Below are positions 42,874-51,582 of a DNA stretch of 64,000 nt, piece by piece. A program made the position numbers and the translations under genes. This DNA is from Burkholderiaceae bacterium (GTDB lineage: Bacteria > Pseudomonadota > Gammaproteobacteria > Burkholderiales > Burkholderiaceae_D). The DNA lies in assembly GCA_031291325.1 (NCBI GenBank), contig JARLJG010000010.1, forward strand, positions 83,911 to 147,910, given 5' to 3'. The notes under the pieces are model-generated. The model did no database searches and was not told the DNA's origin. It saw nothing but the letters and a program-made list of their open reading frames with translations. Within the stretch, counting starts at the first letter, position 1, and every line of letters starts with the position of its first letter.

Positions 42874-43182
42874 TTACGCCTTCTTGGCCCAGACGTTGCA
42901 CCAGCCGGTAGCCGGAACGATCTTGCCCGCGAATACACTGCACGGCCCGCTCTTGTCGCCCGCTTTGCCTTGATACAAAGCGCAACCCGAGCATTGTTGA
43001 CCGGCGGCATATTTCGGGAATTTTGTCTTGTCGACCTTGGTGCCGTCCAGCTTGAAGCCCATTGCGCTTGCTTGCGGATCGGCTTCGGTGAGAGGGGCGG
43101 CATCGGCCATGGCACGGCTAGCCAGCACGGCAGCGGCGCTGCCCAGACCAAGTTGAACGATAAATTTGCGGCGATTATTCAA
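42874..43182 (-). CDS. High-potential iron-sulfur protein (HiPIP), Tat-exported
   Basis: This 102-residue protein starts at a TTG (43182) with a good AAAGGAGAG Shine-Dalgarno 8 nt before it. A longer frame from an upstream ATG would swallow that ribosome site. A Tat signal (NNRRKFIVQLGLGSAAAVLA, cleavage near SRAMADA) is followed by the HiPIP domain with four cysteines (QQCSGCALYQ, then GPCSVF and TGWCNVW) that hold a [4Fe-4S] cluster. HiPIPs carry electrons between the bc1 complex and terminal oxidases or reductases in the periplasm. An FNR box lies upstream at -41. Confidence 0.93.
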   Translation of the reverse strand: MNNRRKFIVQLGLGSAAAVLASRAMADAAPLTEADPQASAMGFKLDGTKVDKTKFPKYAAGQQCSGCALYQGKAGDKSGPCSVFAGKIVPATGWCNVWAKKA

Positions 43183-43546
43183 GGGAACTCTCCTTTGGCA
43201 TTGAAGTGCAATGTGCACAATTACGGGACGCTAAAACATATATTGCCTAAGCGACATAATTCTTGATCTAGATCAAATTTACAGCAATGTTCCTTGCACT
43301 GATCCGAGTAGAAGCATTCGGCGCGCAAGAAATAACCTTATTACTTTACCGTCTTTGCACCCATTGCGCAAAATTTGTTGCCGAAACGATTGATAAGTTG
43401 CATCAATACCTGGTCGACATGTTGCGGATATGCTTCGACGTGCCGGGCGGTATCTTTTCCATTGTATTTCCCATCAATGCGGGATTGACAATTATTTAAA
43501 TTTTGATAACCTTCAAAATCCGATACTAATAAAAAAGGAAACTATC
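43183..43546. other. Gene-free divergent region between HiPIP and histidine phosphatase genes
   Basis: The 364 bp contain the HiPIP promoter with its FNR box (43235-43276). The part from about 43280 to 43546 is AT-rich and ends with the AAAGGAA ribosome site of the phosphatase gene. No other gene or terminator was seen. Confidence 0.6.
43235..43276 (-). promoter_or_regulatory. FNR-type class II promoter of the HiPIP gene
   Basis: A perfect palindromic box TTGATCTAGATCAA lies at 43263-43276 (centre 43269.5). On the minus strand TATGTT (43240-43235) is a fitting -10, giving a start near 43228 and a box at about -41. The HiPIP TTG start is 46 nt further on. Confidence 0.72.
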
Positions 43547-44104
43547 ATGGCACAAGCGTCGAAAATCATGATTGTCCGTCATGCCGAAAAGCCCGCCGCC
43601 AGCGGCGCTCCGTATGGAGTCGCAACGGATGGGTCGCAGGACGCCGAATCGCTGATTGTCGCCGGCTGGCAACGTGCCGGCGCATTGGCGGTATTGTTTG
43701 CCCCCAGCCACGGGCCTTTGCAAAATCCGGGCCTGGCGACGCCGCAATTCCTGTTCGCATCGGGAGTCGCCAAGCATAGCGAGAGTGAACGTCCGCAGGA
43801 AACCTTGACGCCTTTGGCCAACAAGCTGGGCCTCACCATCGCCACCGGATCGCTCAAGGGCCAGGAAAGCCAGGTGGCGGCACAAGCGATCGCTTGCGGC
43901 GGCATTGCCTTGATCGGCTGGGAACACGAAAACGTCCCGCTGATCGCCAATGCGATACTCGGCAACGACACTACAGCGCCGCAAACGTGGCCGGGTGAGC
44001 GTTTCGACCTGGTCTGGGTATTCGACCTGCAGCCAGACGGTACTTACGCGTTCAGCCAGGTTCCGCAACAGGTATTGGCGGGCGACTTGCCGACCGTCAT
44101 TTAG
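43547..44104 (+). CDS. Histidine phosphatase family protein
   Basis: This 185-residue protein begins with the catalytic RHAEKP form of the RHG motif (IMIVRHAEKP, residues 7-16) of the phosphoglycerate-mutase-like superfamily. A downstream His in GWEHENVPLIANAIL (about residues 126-140) is the probable second catalytic residue. The fold is shortened compared with true mutases and the substrate is unknown. The ATG at 43547 follows AAAGGAA. Its stop overlaps the ubiX stop on the other strand by 4 bp (tail to tail). Confidence 0.85.
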   Translation: MAQASKIMIVRHAEKPAASGAPYGVATDGSQDAESLIVAGWQRAGALAVLFAPSHGPLQNPGLATPQFLFASGVAKHSESERPQETLTPLANKLGLTIATGSLKGQESQVAAQAIACGGIALIGWEHENVPLIANAILGNDTTAPQTWPGERFDLVWVFDLQPDGTYAFSQVPQQVLAGDLPTVI

Positions 44105-44688
44105 TTTGCCGGCTTGAGTCCATCCCAGCGCGGCGTCAGATCGTGGGCGATATCGAATAAATCGAGCACGCGGCCTGTCGTGTGGTCGACCATTTCTTCA
44201 ATGGTCTGCGGGCGCTGGTAAAAACCGGGTAGCGGCGGGAAGACGATCCCGCCCATTTCGGTCACGGCGGTCATATTGCGCAGATGGGCGAGATTGAACG
44301 GCGTCTCGCGCACCATCAACACCAGCCGGCGGCGTTCCTTCAAAACAACATCGGCGGCACGGGCGATCAGGTTGTCGGACAAGCCCAACGCCACCGAGGC
44401 CAGCGTTTTCATCGAACAGGGCGCGACGATCATCCCCGCCGATTGGAAAGAGCCGCTGGCCAGCGTGGCGCCGATGTCGCGCAGGTTATACGCGCGATGG
44501 GCCAGCGCTTCGACCTGCTTGCGATTCATATCCAGCTCGTGGTGCAGGTTCAGCACGCCGGCTTCGGAGACGATCAAGTGGGTTTCGATGCCGGGGGTCG
44601 CGCCCAGCACCTGCAGCAGACGCACGCCATACACCGCGCCGCTGGCGCCGGTGATAGCGACGATCAGGCGCCGTGGCGACGCCGCCAT
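44101..44688 (-). CDS. ubiX: Flavin prenyltransferase UbiX
   Basis: This 195-residue protein has the UbiX opening LIVAITGASGAVYGVRLL (FMN-binding), the APCSMKTLASVALGLSDNLIARAADV block and the C-terminal MTAVTEMGGIVFPPLPGFY with the prenyl-phosphate site. It makes the prenylated FMN cofactor for the UbiD decarboxylase in ubiquinone synthesis. It is the last gene of the hemA-to-ubiX cluster, following grxD by 1 bp. Confidence 0.96.
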   Translation of the reverse strand: MAASPRRLIVAITGASGAVYGVRLLQVLGATPGIETHLIVSEAGVLNLHHELDMNRKQVEALAHRAYNLRDIGATLASGSFQSAGMIVAPCSMKTLASVALGLSDNLIARAADVVLKERRRLVLMVRETPFNLAHLRNMTAVTEMGGIVFPPLPGFYQRPQTIEEMVDHTTGRVLDLFDIAHDLTPRWDGLKPAN

Positions 44689-44689
44689 C

Positions 44690-45001
44690 CTAGGCGCTCA
44701 ATAGCGTTTGCAATTCGCCGGATTCGAACATCTCGTTCATGATGTCGGAGCCGCCGATGAATTCGCCTTTGACATACAGTTGCGGAATGGTCGGCCAGTT
44801 CGAGTATTCCTTGATGCCTTGCCGCACATCCGGGTCGTCCAACACGTTGATGGTGACGATGTTGGCCACGCCGGCGGTCTTCAATATTTGCACCGCGCGA
44901 CTGGAAAACCCGCATTGCGGAAACTGCGCGGTGCCTTTCATAAACAACACGACCGGGTTTTGCGTCACGGTTTCTTTGATCCAGACTTGTACGTCGCTCA
45001 T
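44690..45001 (-). CDS. grxD: Monothiol glutaredoxin Grx4/GrxD
   Basis: This 103-residue protein is a monothiol glutaredoxin with active site CGFS (Cys30), the glutathione-binding [19 protein letters not shown] block (about residues 69-87), and no second active-site cysteine. Such proteins bind and deliver [2Fe-2S] clusters, often with BolA partners. It lies between tex and ubiX in a minus-strand cluster that begins at hemA. Confidence 0.96.
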   Translation of the reverse strand: MSDVQVWIKETVTQNPVVLFMKGTAQFPQCGFSSRAVQILKTAGVANIVTINVLDDPDVRQGIKEYSNWPTIPQLYVKGEFIGGSDIMNEMFESGELQTLLSA

Positions 45002-45082
45002 TGCAACCTCTCTGTAGTTGATGCTGTCTTTAATACCGTCATTATAGGAAAGTTCGGCGCTGCCTGCCTGACTCCATTGAAA

Positions 45083-47431
45083 TCACCGCTTCAGCTTGGC
45101 AAACGCCGCCGCCATTGCACTATTGGCCGACTCTTGTCGCGGTTGCTGTTGTTGATGCTGTGACAAGCGTTTCGCATCGTTGCGGTCGGCGCGCTGCTCC
45201 GGCTTCGCGCCGGCCACTGGCGCGCTGTCGGCCAGGCGCATGGTCAGCGCGATGCGCTTGCGCTTTTCGTCGACTTCCAGCACCTTGACCTTGACCACTT
45301 GCCCGGCCTTGACCACCGTGTGCGGATCCTTGACGAAGGTATTGGACAGCGCCGAAATATGCACCAGTCCGTCTTGATGCACGCCGATATCGACGAAAGC
45401 GCCGAACGCGGCGACATTGGTCACCACGCCTTCCAAGATCATATCGGGGCGCAAATCCTTGATCTCTTCGACGCCTTCCTTGAAGGTTGCGGTGGTGAAT
45501 TCCGGGCGCGGATCGCGCCCCGGTTTTTCCAATTCCTTCAGGATGTCGGTAATGGTCGGCACGCCGAATTTTTCATCCGCATATTTGGCCGGGTTCAGGG
45601 ACTTCAATAGTTTGCCGTCGCCGATCACGCCTTTCACATCCTTTTTCAAGTCGGCCAGGATCTTCTCGACCAATGGATAAGACTCGGGATGCACCGCCGA
45701 GCCGTCCAGCGGATTGTCGCCGTTCATCACGCGCAAGAAGCCCGCCGCCTGCTCGAAAGTCTTGTCGCCCAGCCGTGGCACCGCGCGCAAGCCGCTGCGC
45801 GAGGTGAACATGCCCTTCATGTCGCGGTAACTGACGATGCTTTGCGCGACGCTGGCATTCAAGCCGGAAACCCGCGCCAACAGCGGCGCCGACGCCGTGT
45901 TGACATCGACCCCGACCGCATTCACGCAATCCTCGACCACCGCGTCGAGCGAGCGCGCCAACTGGGTTTGGCCGACATCGTGCTGGTACTGGCCGACGCC
46001 GATCGATTTCGGATCGATTTTCACCAATTCGGCCAGCGGGTCTTGCAGGCGGCGCGCAATCGACACTGCGCCGCGCAGCGACACGTCCATGTCCGGCAAT
46101 TCGCGCGACGCGAATTCGGACGCCGAGTAGACCGACGCGCCGGCTTCCGACACCACGATCTTGGTCAATTTCAATTCCGGGCGCAGCTTGATTAAATCCT
46201 GTGCCAGCTTGTCGGTTTCGCGGCTGGCGGTGCCGTTGCCGATCGAGATTAGCGAGACCTTGTGCTTTTCGGTCAGCAGCGACAAGGTGTGCAGCGAACC
46301 TTCCCAATCGTTGCGCGGCTGGTGCGGATAGATGGCACAAGTGTCGACCACCTTGCCGGTGGCGTCGATGACTGCCACCTTGACGCCGGTGCGCAAGCCG
46401 GGGTCCAGCCCCATCGTCGCGCGCGGGCCGGCGGGCGCGGCCAGCAGCAAGGCTTTCAGGTTGCGGGCAAAGACGTTGATTGCCTCGACCTCGGCTTTTT
46501 CGCGCAAGCTGGTCATCAATTCGGTCTCCAGGTGCATGAATACTTTCACGCGCCAGGTCCAGCGCACCGTGTCGGCCAGCCACTTGTCGGCCGGGCGGCC
46601 CTTGTTGCTGACGCCGAAGCGGGCGGCGATGCGGCCTTCGCATGGATTATGCGGCGCATCCCACTTGGGTTTTTCTTCTTCGGTATCGAGGCGCAGCGCG
46701 ACCGTCAGCATTTCCTCGCGCCGGCCACGGAACAAGGCCAGCGCGCGGTGCGACGGGATGGTGCCGATGGTTTCCGAGTAATCGAAATAATCGGCGAATT
46801 TTTCACCCGCATCTTGCTTGCCCTCGACCACTTTCGATTCCACCACTGCGTGTTCGTTCAGGTATTCGCGCAGAGCTTGCAACAAGGTCGCGTCTTCGGC
46901 AAAGCGTTCCATCAGGATTTGCCGCGCGCCGTCCAGCGCTGCCTTGGTATCGGCCACGCCGGGGTTGTCGGCGGCGTCGGTCTTGAACGGCGGCTTCAGG
47001 TATTTGGCCGCTTCTTCTTCCGGGTTCAGGGTCGGATCGGCCAGCAAGGCGTCGGCCAGCGGCGTCAAGCCTGCTTCGGCGGCGATTTGCGCCTTGGTGC
47101 GGCGCTTTTGCTTGTACGGCAGGTACAAGTCTTCCAGCCGGGTCTTGTCTTCCGCATGCATGATCGCTTCCAGCAGCACCGGCGTCATCTTGCCTTGTTC
47201 TTCGATCGAGGCGACGATGGCGGCGCGCCGGTCTTCCAGCTCGCGCAGGTAACGCAGCCGTTCTTCCAGCAGCCGCAACTGGATATCGTCGAGTCCGCCG
47301 GTCGCTTCCTTGCGGTAGCGGGCGATAAAAGGCACGGTCGCGCCTTCATCCAATAGAGCGATAGCGGCGGCGACTTGCACCGGTTTGGCGGCGAGTTCAA
47401 CCGCCAAGCGTTGTTCAATGGTAGGGAGCAT
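45083..47431 (-). CDS. tex: Tex family transcription accessory / RNA-binding protein
   Basis: This 782-residue protein has full Tex architecture. It comprises an N-terminal helical domain ([17 protein letters not shown]), the YqgF/RuvC-like domain ([18 protein letters not shown]), helix-hairpin-helix motifs (about residues 490-560), and an S1 RNA-binding domain (about 645-715: [28 protein letters not shown]). The C-terminal tail is Gln-rich. Tex binds nucleic acids and interacts with transcription complexes; it is required for normal expression of some virulence genes. It follows prmC after 79 bp. Confidence 0.96.
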   Translation of the reverse strand: MLPTIEQRLAVELAAKPVQVAAAIALLDEGATVPFIARYRKEATGGLDDIQLRLLEERLRYLRELEDRRAAIVASIEEQGKMTPVLLEAIMHAEDKTRLEDLYLPYKQKRRTKAQIAAEAGLTPLADALLADPTLNPEEEAAKYLKPPFKTDAADNPGVADTKAALDGARQILMERFAEDATLLQALREYLNEHAVVESKVVEGKQDAGEKFADYFDYSETIGTIPSHRALALFRGRREEMLTVALRLDTEEEKPKWDAPHNPCEGRIAARFGVSNKGRPADKWLADTVRWTWRVKVFMHLETELMTSLREKAEVEAINVFARNLKALLLAAPAGPRATMGLDPGLRTGVKVAVIDATGKVVDTCAIYPHQPRNDWEGSLHTLSLLTEKHKVSLISIGNGTASRETDKLAQDLIKLRPELKLTKIVVSEAGASVYSASEFASRELPDMDVSLRGAVSIARRLQDPLAELVKIDPKSIGVGQYQHDVGQTQLARSLDAVVEDCVNAVGVDVNTASAPLLARVSGLNASVAQSIVSYRDMKGMFTSRSGLRAVPRLGDKTFEQAAGFLRVMNGDNPLDGSAVHPESYPLVEKILADLKKDVKGVIGDGKLLKSLNPAKYADEKFGVPTITDILKELEKPGRDPRPEFTTATFKEGVEEIKDLRPDMILEGVVTNVAAFGAFVDIGVHQDGLVHISALSNTFVKDPHTVVKAGQVVKVKVLEVDEKRKRIALTMRLADSAPVAGAKPEQRADRNDAKRLSQHQQQQPRQESANSAMAAAFAKLKR

Positions 47432-47510
47432 CGGAAACGAAATGTTGAAAAGGAAGGGTGAAGTTAAATGTGTGCGACATCAGAACATGGAATGATACGC
47501 ACTTCTATGA

Positions 47511-48323
47511 TTATCTGCGGCCACCGGAGACGCGTTCGATCCCGGCCAGGTCTTTCCAGCTTTGCACGTCGGCAAAGCCGTGCGCAATGGCAAGTTCGCG
47601 CACGGCGGCGGCTTGGTCGTAGCCATGCTCCATGAACAGCCAGCCGGCGGCGCATAAATGGTCGCCAGCGCCATCGACGATCTGGCGTAAAGCCGACAAG
47701 CCATCGCGATGGTCGGTCAACGCATCGACCGGCTCGAAGCGCAAGTCGCCTTGGCTCAAGTGCAGGTCGCCACTGACGATATAGGGCGGATTCGACACGA
47801 TCAAGTCGAACTGCCTTTGACCGAGCGCGCCAAACCAATCGCTTTGCAGCAATTCGACGCCGGCATGGTGCTTCTCGGCGTTGCGTTGGGCGACGGCCAA
47901 GGCCGCTGCGCTGCAATCGAGCGCGCTTACTTGGGCGTCGGGACGGTTGACGGCGATGGCCACGGCGATAGCGCCGGAGCCGGTGCCCATGTCGAGCAGG
48001 CGACCGTTGGGCGGTAAATATTGCAACGCTAGTTCCACCAGCAACTCGGTTTCCGGGCGCGGTATCAAGACGTCCGGCGTGACGTCGAACGACAAACCGT
48101 AGAATTCGCGGCTGCCGAGGATATATGCAATCGGCTCGCCGTCGATACGACGCCGCACCAGTATCGCCAGCCGATCCGCCTCGTCGACAGATAGCGTGCG
48201 CTCACTTTGCGTAATCAGTTGCATGCGCGTCAAGCCAAGCGCATGGGTCAGCAGGATACGCGCGTCCAAGCGATCCAGCGGTGCTGCGCGCAGCCAGGCG
48301 TCGATGCTGGTGCCGGCTTGCAT
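47511..48323 (-). CDS. prmC: Release factor glutamine methyltransferase PrmC
   Basis: This 270-residue protein has the N-terminal helical domain and the SAM-binding Rossmann core (LLDMGTGSGAIAVAIAVN). The catalytic NPPY motif lies in DLIVSNPPYI. It methylates the Gln of the GGQ motif of RF1 and RF2. It belongs to the hemA-prfA cluster but is separated from prfA by dsbB. A 16-bp gap separates it from dsbB. Confidence 0.95.
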   Translation of the reverse strand: MQAGTSIDAWLRAAPLDRLDARILLTHALGLTRMQLITQSERTLSVDEADRLAILVRRRIDGEPIAYILGSREFYGLSFDVTPDVLIPRPETELLVELALQYLPPNGRLLDMGTGSGAIAVAIAVNRPDAQVSALDCSAAALAVAQRNAEKHHAGVELLQSDWFGALGQRQFDLIVSNPPYIVSGDLHLSQGDLRFEPVDALTDHRDGLSALRQIVDGAGDHLCAAGWLFMEHGYDQAAAVRELAIAHGFADVQSWKDLAGIERVSGGRR

Positions 48324-48339
48324 CAGCGAACTACCGGTT

Positions 48340-48819
48340 TCATGCGCGGCGGCGACGCATTGCCAGAAAACCCAACACGAGCGTCATGCCGATAAAGGCC
48401 AGCAAGGACCATACCGGCATCGACAAGCCGAGGATAGGATCGTATTCGGTGGTGCACAAGCCGTTGGCCTTGAACAGGAAAGGCAGCAATTTTGCGGTCG
48501 GAATCTTGTTGAGCGAGGTTTCCACCGGATCGATCCCGCACGATACCGAAGGATGCGCCTGCACCCAGACCAGCCAGGTGGCGGCGCCGATACCGGCCAA
48601 GCCGAACAATGCACCCACGGCTGCGCCTAGGCGGGTGGCGCTGGCGGGCCGGAAAGCGGTGATGGCGCAAGTCAGCGCAATCGCCGTATACAAATAGCGT
48701 TGAATGATGCACCACGGGCAGGGCAGCATGTAGGCGGTGTATTGGAAATACACTGCGCCAGCCTCCAGGCCGACACAGGTTAGCGCAATGGCGATAAGCA
48801 ATAGTTTGGGCGAGATCAT
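48340..48819 (-). CDS. dsbB: Disulfide bond formation protein DsbB
   Basis: This 159-residue protein has four membrane helices and the two cysteine pairs of DsbB. One is CPWC at 34-37; the other is Cys94 (SVSCGID) with Cys122 (GLCTTEY). It reoxidises DsbA by passing electrons to ubiquinone. It is inserted between prfA and prmC, which are more usually adjacent. Spacings on both sides (75 bp and 16 bp) allow cotranscription. Confidence 0.92.
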   Translation of the reverse strand: MISPKLLLIAIALTCVGLEAGAVYFQYTAYMLPCPWCIIQRYLYTAIALTCAITAFRPASATRLGAAVGALFGLAGIGAATWLVWVQAHPSVSCGIDPVETSLNKIPTAKLLPFLFKANGLCTTEYDPILGLSMPVWSLLAFIGMTLVLGFLAMRRRRA

Positions 48820-48894
48820 ATTGGATAGTTGATAGGTAATTGAGTCATGGCAACGCTTCGATTGGAATCAATCGAAATGGTTCAAATGGTTCAA

Positions 48895-49977
48895 TTAGCT
48901 GCCGTCAGCCAGTGCCGCCAGCAATTCAGCCTGATGCTCGGCAGCCAGTGCATTGGTCAATTCGTCCAAATCGCCGTCCATGATGAAGTCGAGCTTGTAA
49001 AGCGTCAAGTTGATCCGATGGTCGGTCATCCGGCCTTGCGGGAAATTATAGGTGCGGATGCGCTCGCTGCGGTCGCCCGAGCCGATCAGCGATTTGCGGG
49101 TGGCCGCTTCCTTGGCCTGGATTTCACGCGTCTGCACATCCTTGATGCGCGCGGCCAAAACCTTCATCGCCTGCGCCTTGTTCTTGTGCTGGCTGCGGTC
49201 ATCCTGGCATTCGACCACGATGCCGCTCGGCAAGTGGGTAATCCGCACCGCCGAATCGGTCTTGTTGATGTGCTGGCCGCCGGCGCCGGACGCGCGGAAG
49301 GTGTCGATGCGCAAGTCGGCCGGGTTGATGTCGACATCGCCGACTTCGTCCGCTTCCGGCATGATGGCAACCGTGCAGGCCGAGGTGTGGATGCGGCCCT
49401 GGGTTTCGGTGGCCGGCACCCGCTGCACGCGATGGCCGCCGGATTCGAACTTCAAGCGCGAATAAGCACCGAAGCCGACGATGCGCACGATCACTTCCTT
49501 GTAGCCGCCGATCTCGGAGGCCGACTCGGAAATCATTTCCACCTGCCAGCGATTGCGTTCGGCAAAGCGGGTGTACATGCGCAGCAAGTCGCCGGCGAAC
49601 AGGGCCGCTTCGTCGCCACCGGTGCCGGCGCGGATTTCGAGGAAGATATTGCGCTCGTCGTTCGGGTCTTTCGGCAGCAGCATTTTTTGCAAGTCGATTT
49701 CGAGTTGCTCGGTGCGGGTCTTGGCGGCGGCAATTTCTTCCTGCGCGAATTCCTTCATGTCCGGGTCGGACAGCATCTCTTGCGCCGCCTTGATATCCTC
49801 GCCGGCTTGCGTATACGAGGAATACAGCGCAACCAGCGGCCCGAGTTCGGCGTGTTCGCGCGTCAGCTTGCGGTAGTTGTCCATGTCGGACGTGACTTCC
49901 GGCTGTTGCAGCAGGCTATTGAGTTCTTCCAATCGATTGCTCAATTGGTCGAGTTTGGCAAGCATCGAAGGTTTCAT
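48895..49977 (-). CDS. prfA: Peptide chain release factor 1
   Basis: This 360-residue protein has the exact length of RF1. It contains the stop-codon recognition PAT ([17 protein letters not shown]) and the GGQ catalytic motif in [16 protein letters not shown]. The start at 49977 ([13 protein letters not shown]) is fixed by family length; the same frame stays open far upstream through hemA but is antisense-like filler there. RF1 terminates at UAA and UAG and is methylated by PrmC. Confidence 0.97.
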   Translation of the reverse strand: MKPSMLAKLDQLSNRLEELNSLLQQPEVTSDMDNYRKLTREHAELGPLVALYSSYTQAGEDIKAAQEMLSDPDMKEFAQEEIAAAKTRTEQLEIDLQKMLLPKDPNDERNIFLEIRAGTGGDEAALFAGDLLRMYTRFAERNRWQVEMISESASEIGGYKEVIVRIVGFGAYSRLKFESGGHRVQRVPATETQGRIHTSACTVAIMPEADEVGDVDINPADLRIDTFRASGAGGQHINKTDSAVRITHLPSGIVVECQDDRSQHKNKAQAMKVLAARIKDVQTREIQAKEAATRKSLIGSGDRSERIRTYNFPQGRMTDHRINLTLYKLDFIMDGDLDELTNALAAEHQAELLAALADGS

Positions 49978-50084
49978 GTATTTTCTATCTTGAGGCTGAG
50001 ATCGCCGCTCGGCGTTATCTCGGGAGGGGGGCGCGTTACGCAAGTTTGCGCAGCGCCGATCGATTGCGGGGGAGGGTAGCGTCG

Positions 50085-51386
50085 CTAGCGCTTGGTGCGG
50101 AACAATTGCGGCAGCAGCGCCGCCAGCCGGGCGCGCTCGTCGCCCTGGGCTTGATGCAGGGCTTGCTGTGGCCCGTGCAGGAATTTTGCAGTCAGGCCGC
50201 GCGACAGCGCTTCCAGCACCGCGTCGATATTGTCGCCCTTGGCGAGCATCTTGCGCGCACGCTCCAGTTCGGCCATGCGCATCGATTCGCCCGATTCGTG
50301 CAAGTTCTGGATCAATGGCACCACCGAGCGGCTGTCGATCCAATGCATGAACGACTGCACCCGGGTTTCGATGATCGCCTCGGCTTGCGCCACTGCCGCC
50401 TGGCGGTTTTCCACGCCCGATTGCACCACCATGCCGAGATCGTCGACCGTGTATAAAAAGACATCGTCGAGCCGCGCCACTTCCGCCTCGATATCGCGCG
50501 GCACGGCCAGGTCGACCATGAACATCGGCTTGTGGCGGCGCGCCTTGACCGCACTTTCGACCATGCCCAGCCCGATGATCGGCAGGGTCGAGCCGGTGCA
50601 GGAGACCACGATATCGTACGACGACAATTTCTGCGCCAATTCGCCCAGCCGAATCGCCTTGCCGCTGAAGCGGTGCGCCAGGGCTTCGCCTTTTTCCACG
50701 GTGCGGTTGGCGATGGTCAGCGATTTCGGATTTTGCGCGGCGAAATGCGTCGCGCATAATTCGATCATTTCGCCTGCGCCGATGAACAGCACATGCTGGT
50801 CTGAGATTTTGTCGAAGATGCGTTGCGACAGGCGCACAGCCGCCGCTGCCATCGACACGCTGCGCGCGCCGATTTCGGTCGTGCTGCGCACTTCCTTGGC
50901 GACCGCGAACGTGCGCTGGAACATTTGGTGCAAACAAGTGCCGAGGCCGCCGGCGGCATCCGCCTGGCGCACTGCTTCCTTCATTTGCCCGAGGATTTGC
51001 GCCTCGCCCAGCACCATCGAATCCAGCCCGGAGGCGACCCGGAACGCGTGGCGCACCGCATCGTCTTGCGGCAGTGTATACAAGTAAGGGCGCAATTCGG
51101 CGTACGGCACGCCATGATAATCAGCCAGGAAGTGCCCGGTGGCGTCGATTGCCGCATGCAAGTTCTTGCCGCCATCGGCTGGCTGGTTGCTGGCTGCCGC
51201 ATACAGTTCGGTGCGGTTGCAAGTGGAAAGAATGGCCGCTTCCTGACCGAATCCCGCCAACGACCCGTCAAACCACGCGCGCGCCGCTGCCACCGCCTGA
51301 CCGATTTGCTCAGCCGGAAACGACACCTTTTCGCGTAGCGAAACCGGAGCAGTGTGGTGATTGACGCCGACGGCGAGGAGTTGCAT
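50085..51386 (-). CDS. hemA: Glutamyl-tRNA reductase
   Basis: This 433-residue enzyme starts [15 protein letters not shown]. It has the catalytic Cys56 in [10 protein letters not shown], the NADPH domain ([17 protein letters not shown]) and the C-terminal dimerisation helix. It catalyses the first committed step of haem synthesis in the C5 pathway. The ATG at 51386 is taken; an earlier in-frame TTG adds three residues. It heads the cluster that continues into prfA, dsbB, prmC, tex, grxD and ubiX, although the 107-bp gap to prfA leaves room for another promoter. Confidence 0.96.
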   Translation of the reverse strand: MQLLAVGVNHHTAPVSLREKVSFPAEQIGQAVAAARAWFDGSLAGFGQEAAILSTCNRTELYAAASNQPADGGKNLHAAIDATGHFLADYHGVPYAELRPYLYTLPQDDAVRHAFRVASGLDSMVLGEAQILGQMKEAVRQADAAGGLGTCLHQMFQRTFAVAKEVRSTTEIGARSVSMAAAAVRLSQRIFDKISDQHVLFIGAGEMIELCATHFAAQNPKSLTIANRTVEKGEALAHRFSGKAIRLGELAQKLSSYDIVVSCTGSTLPIIGLGMVESAVKARRHKPMFMVDLAVPRDIEAEVARLDDVFLYTVDDLGMVVQSGVENRQAAVAQAEAIIETRVQSFMHWIDSRSVVPLIQNLHESGESMRMAELERARKMLAKGDNIDAVLEALSRGLTAKFLHGPQQALHQAQGDERARLAALLPQLFRTKR

Positions 51387-51582
51387 TTCGGTCAAAAATG
51401 AAAATAGACGCTCAATTATAGCTCGTTGCTATAGTGCACTTCCAAAAATCTATTGCGAATTTTGATATAGCTCAAGTGAATCGCTTTATTGGAAACTGCA
51501 TTGCCAGAGGGAAACCTGTTCCTTTTTATTGTTGGACGCCGGTAAGGACGGTTCTTGCCCAGCCGACGTTTCTCCGATGAGT

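Noticed and set aside
42597..43151. A 184-codon minus-strand frame overlapping the HiPIP gene
   Set aside because: The HiPIP frame has the Tat signal and four cluster cysteines; the other frame has neither and runs through the HiPIP terminator.
49978..50937. A long in-frame N-terminal extension of prfA
   Set aside because: RF1 is 360 residues long and its family start matches 49977; the extension lies out of frame within hemA.
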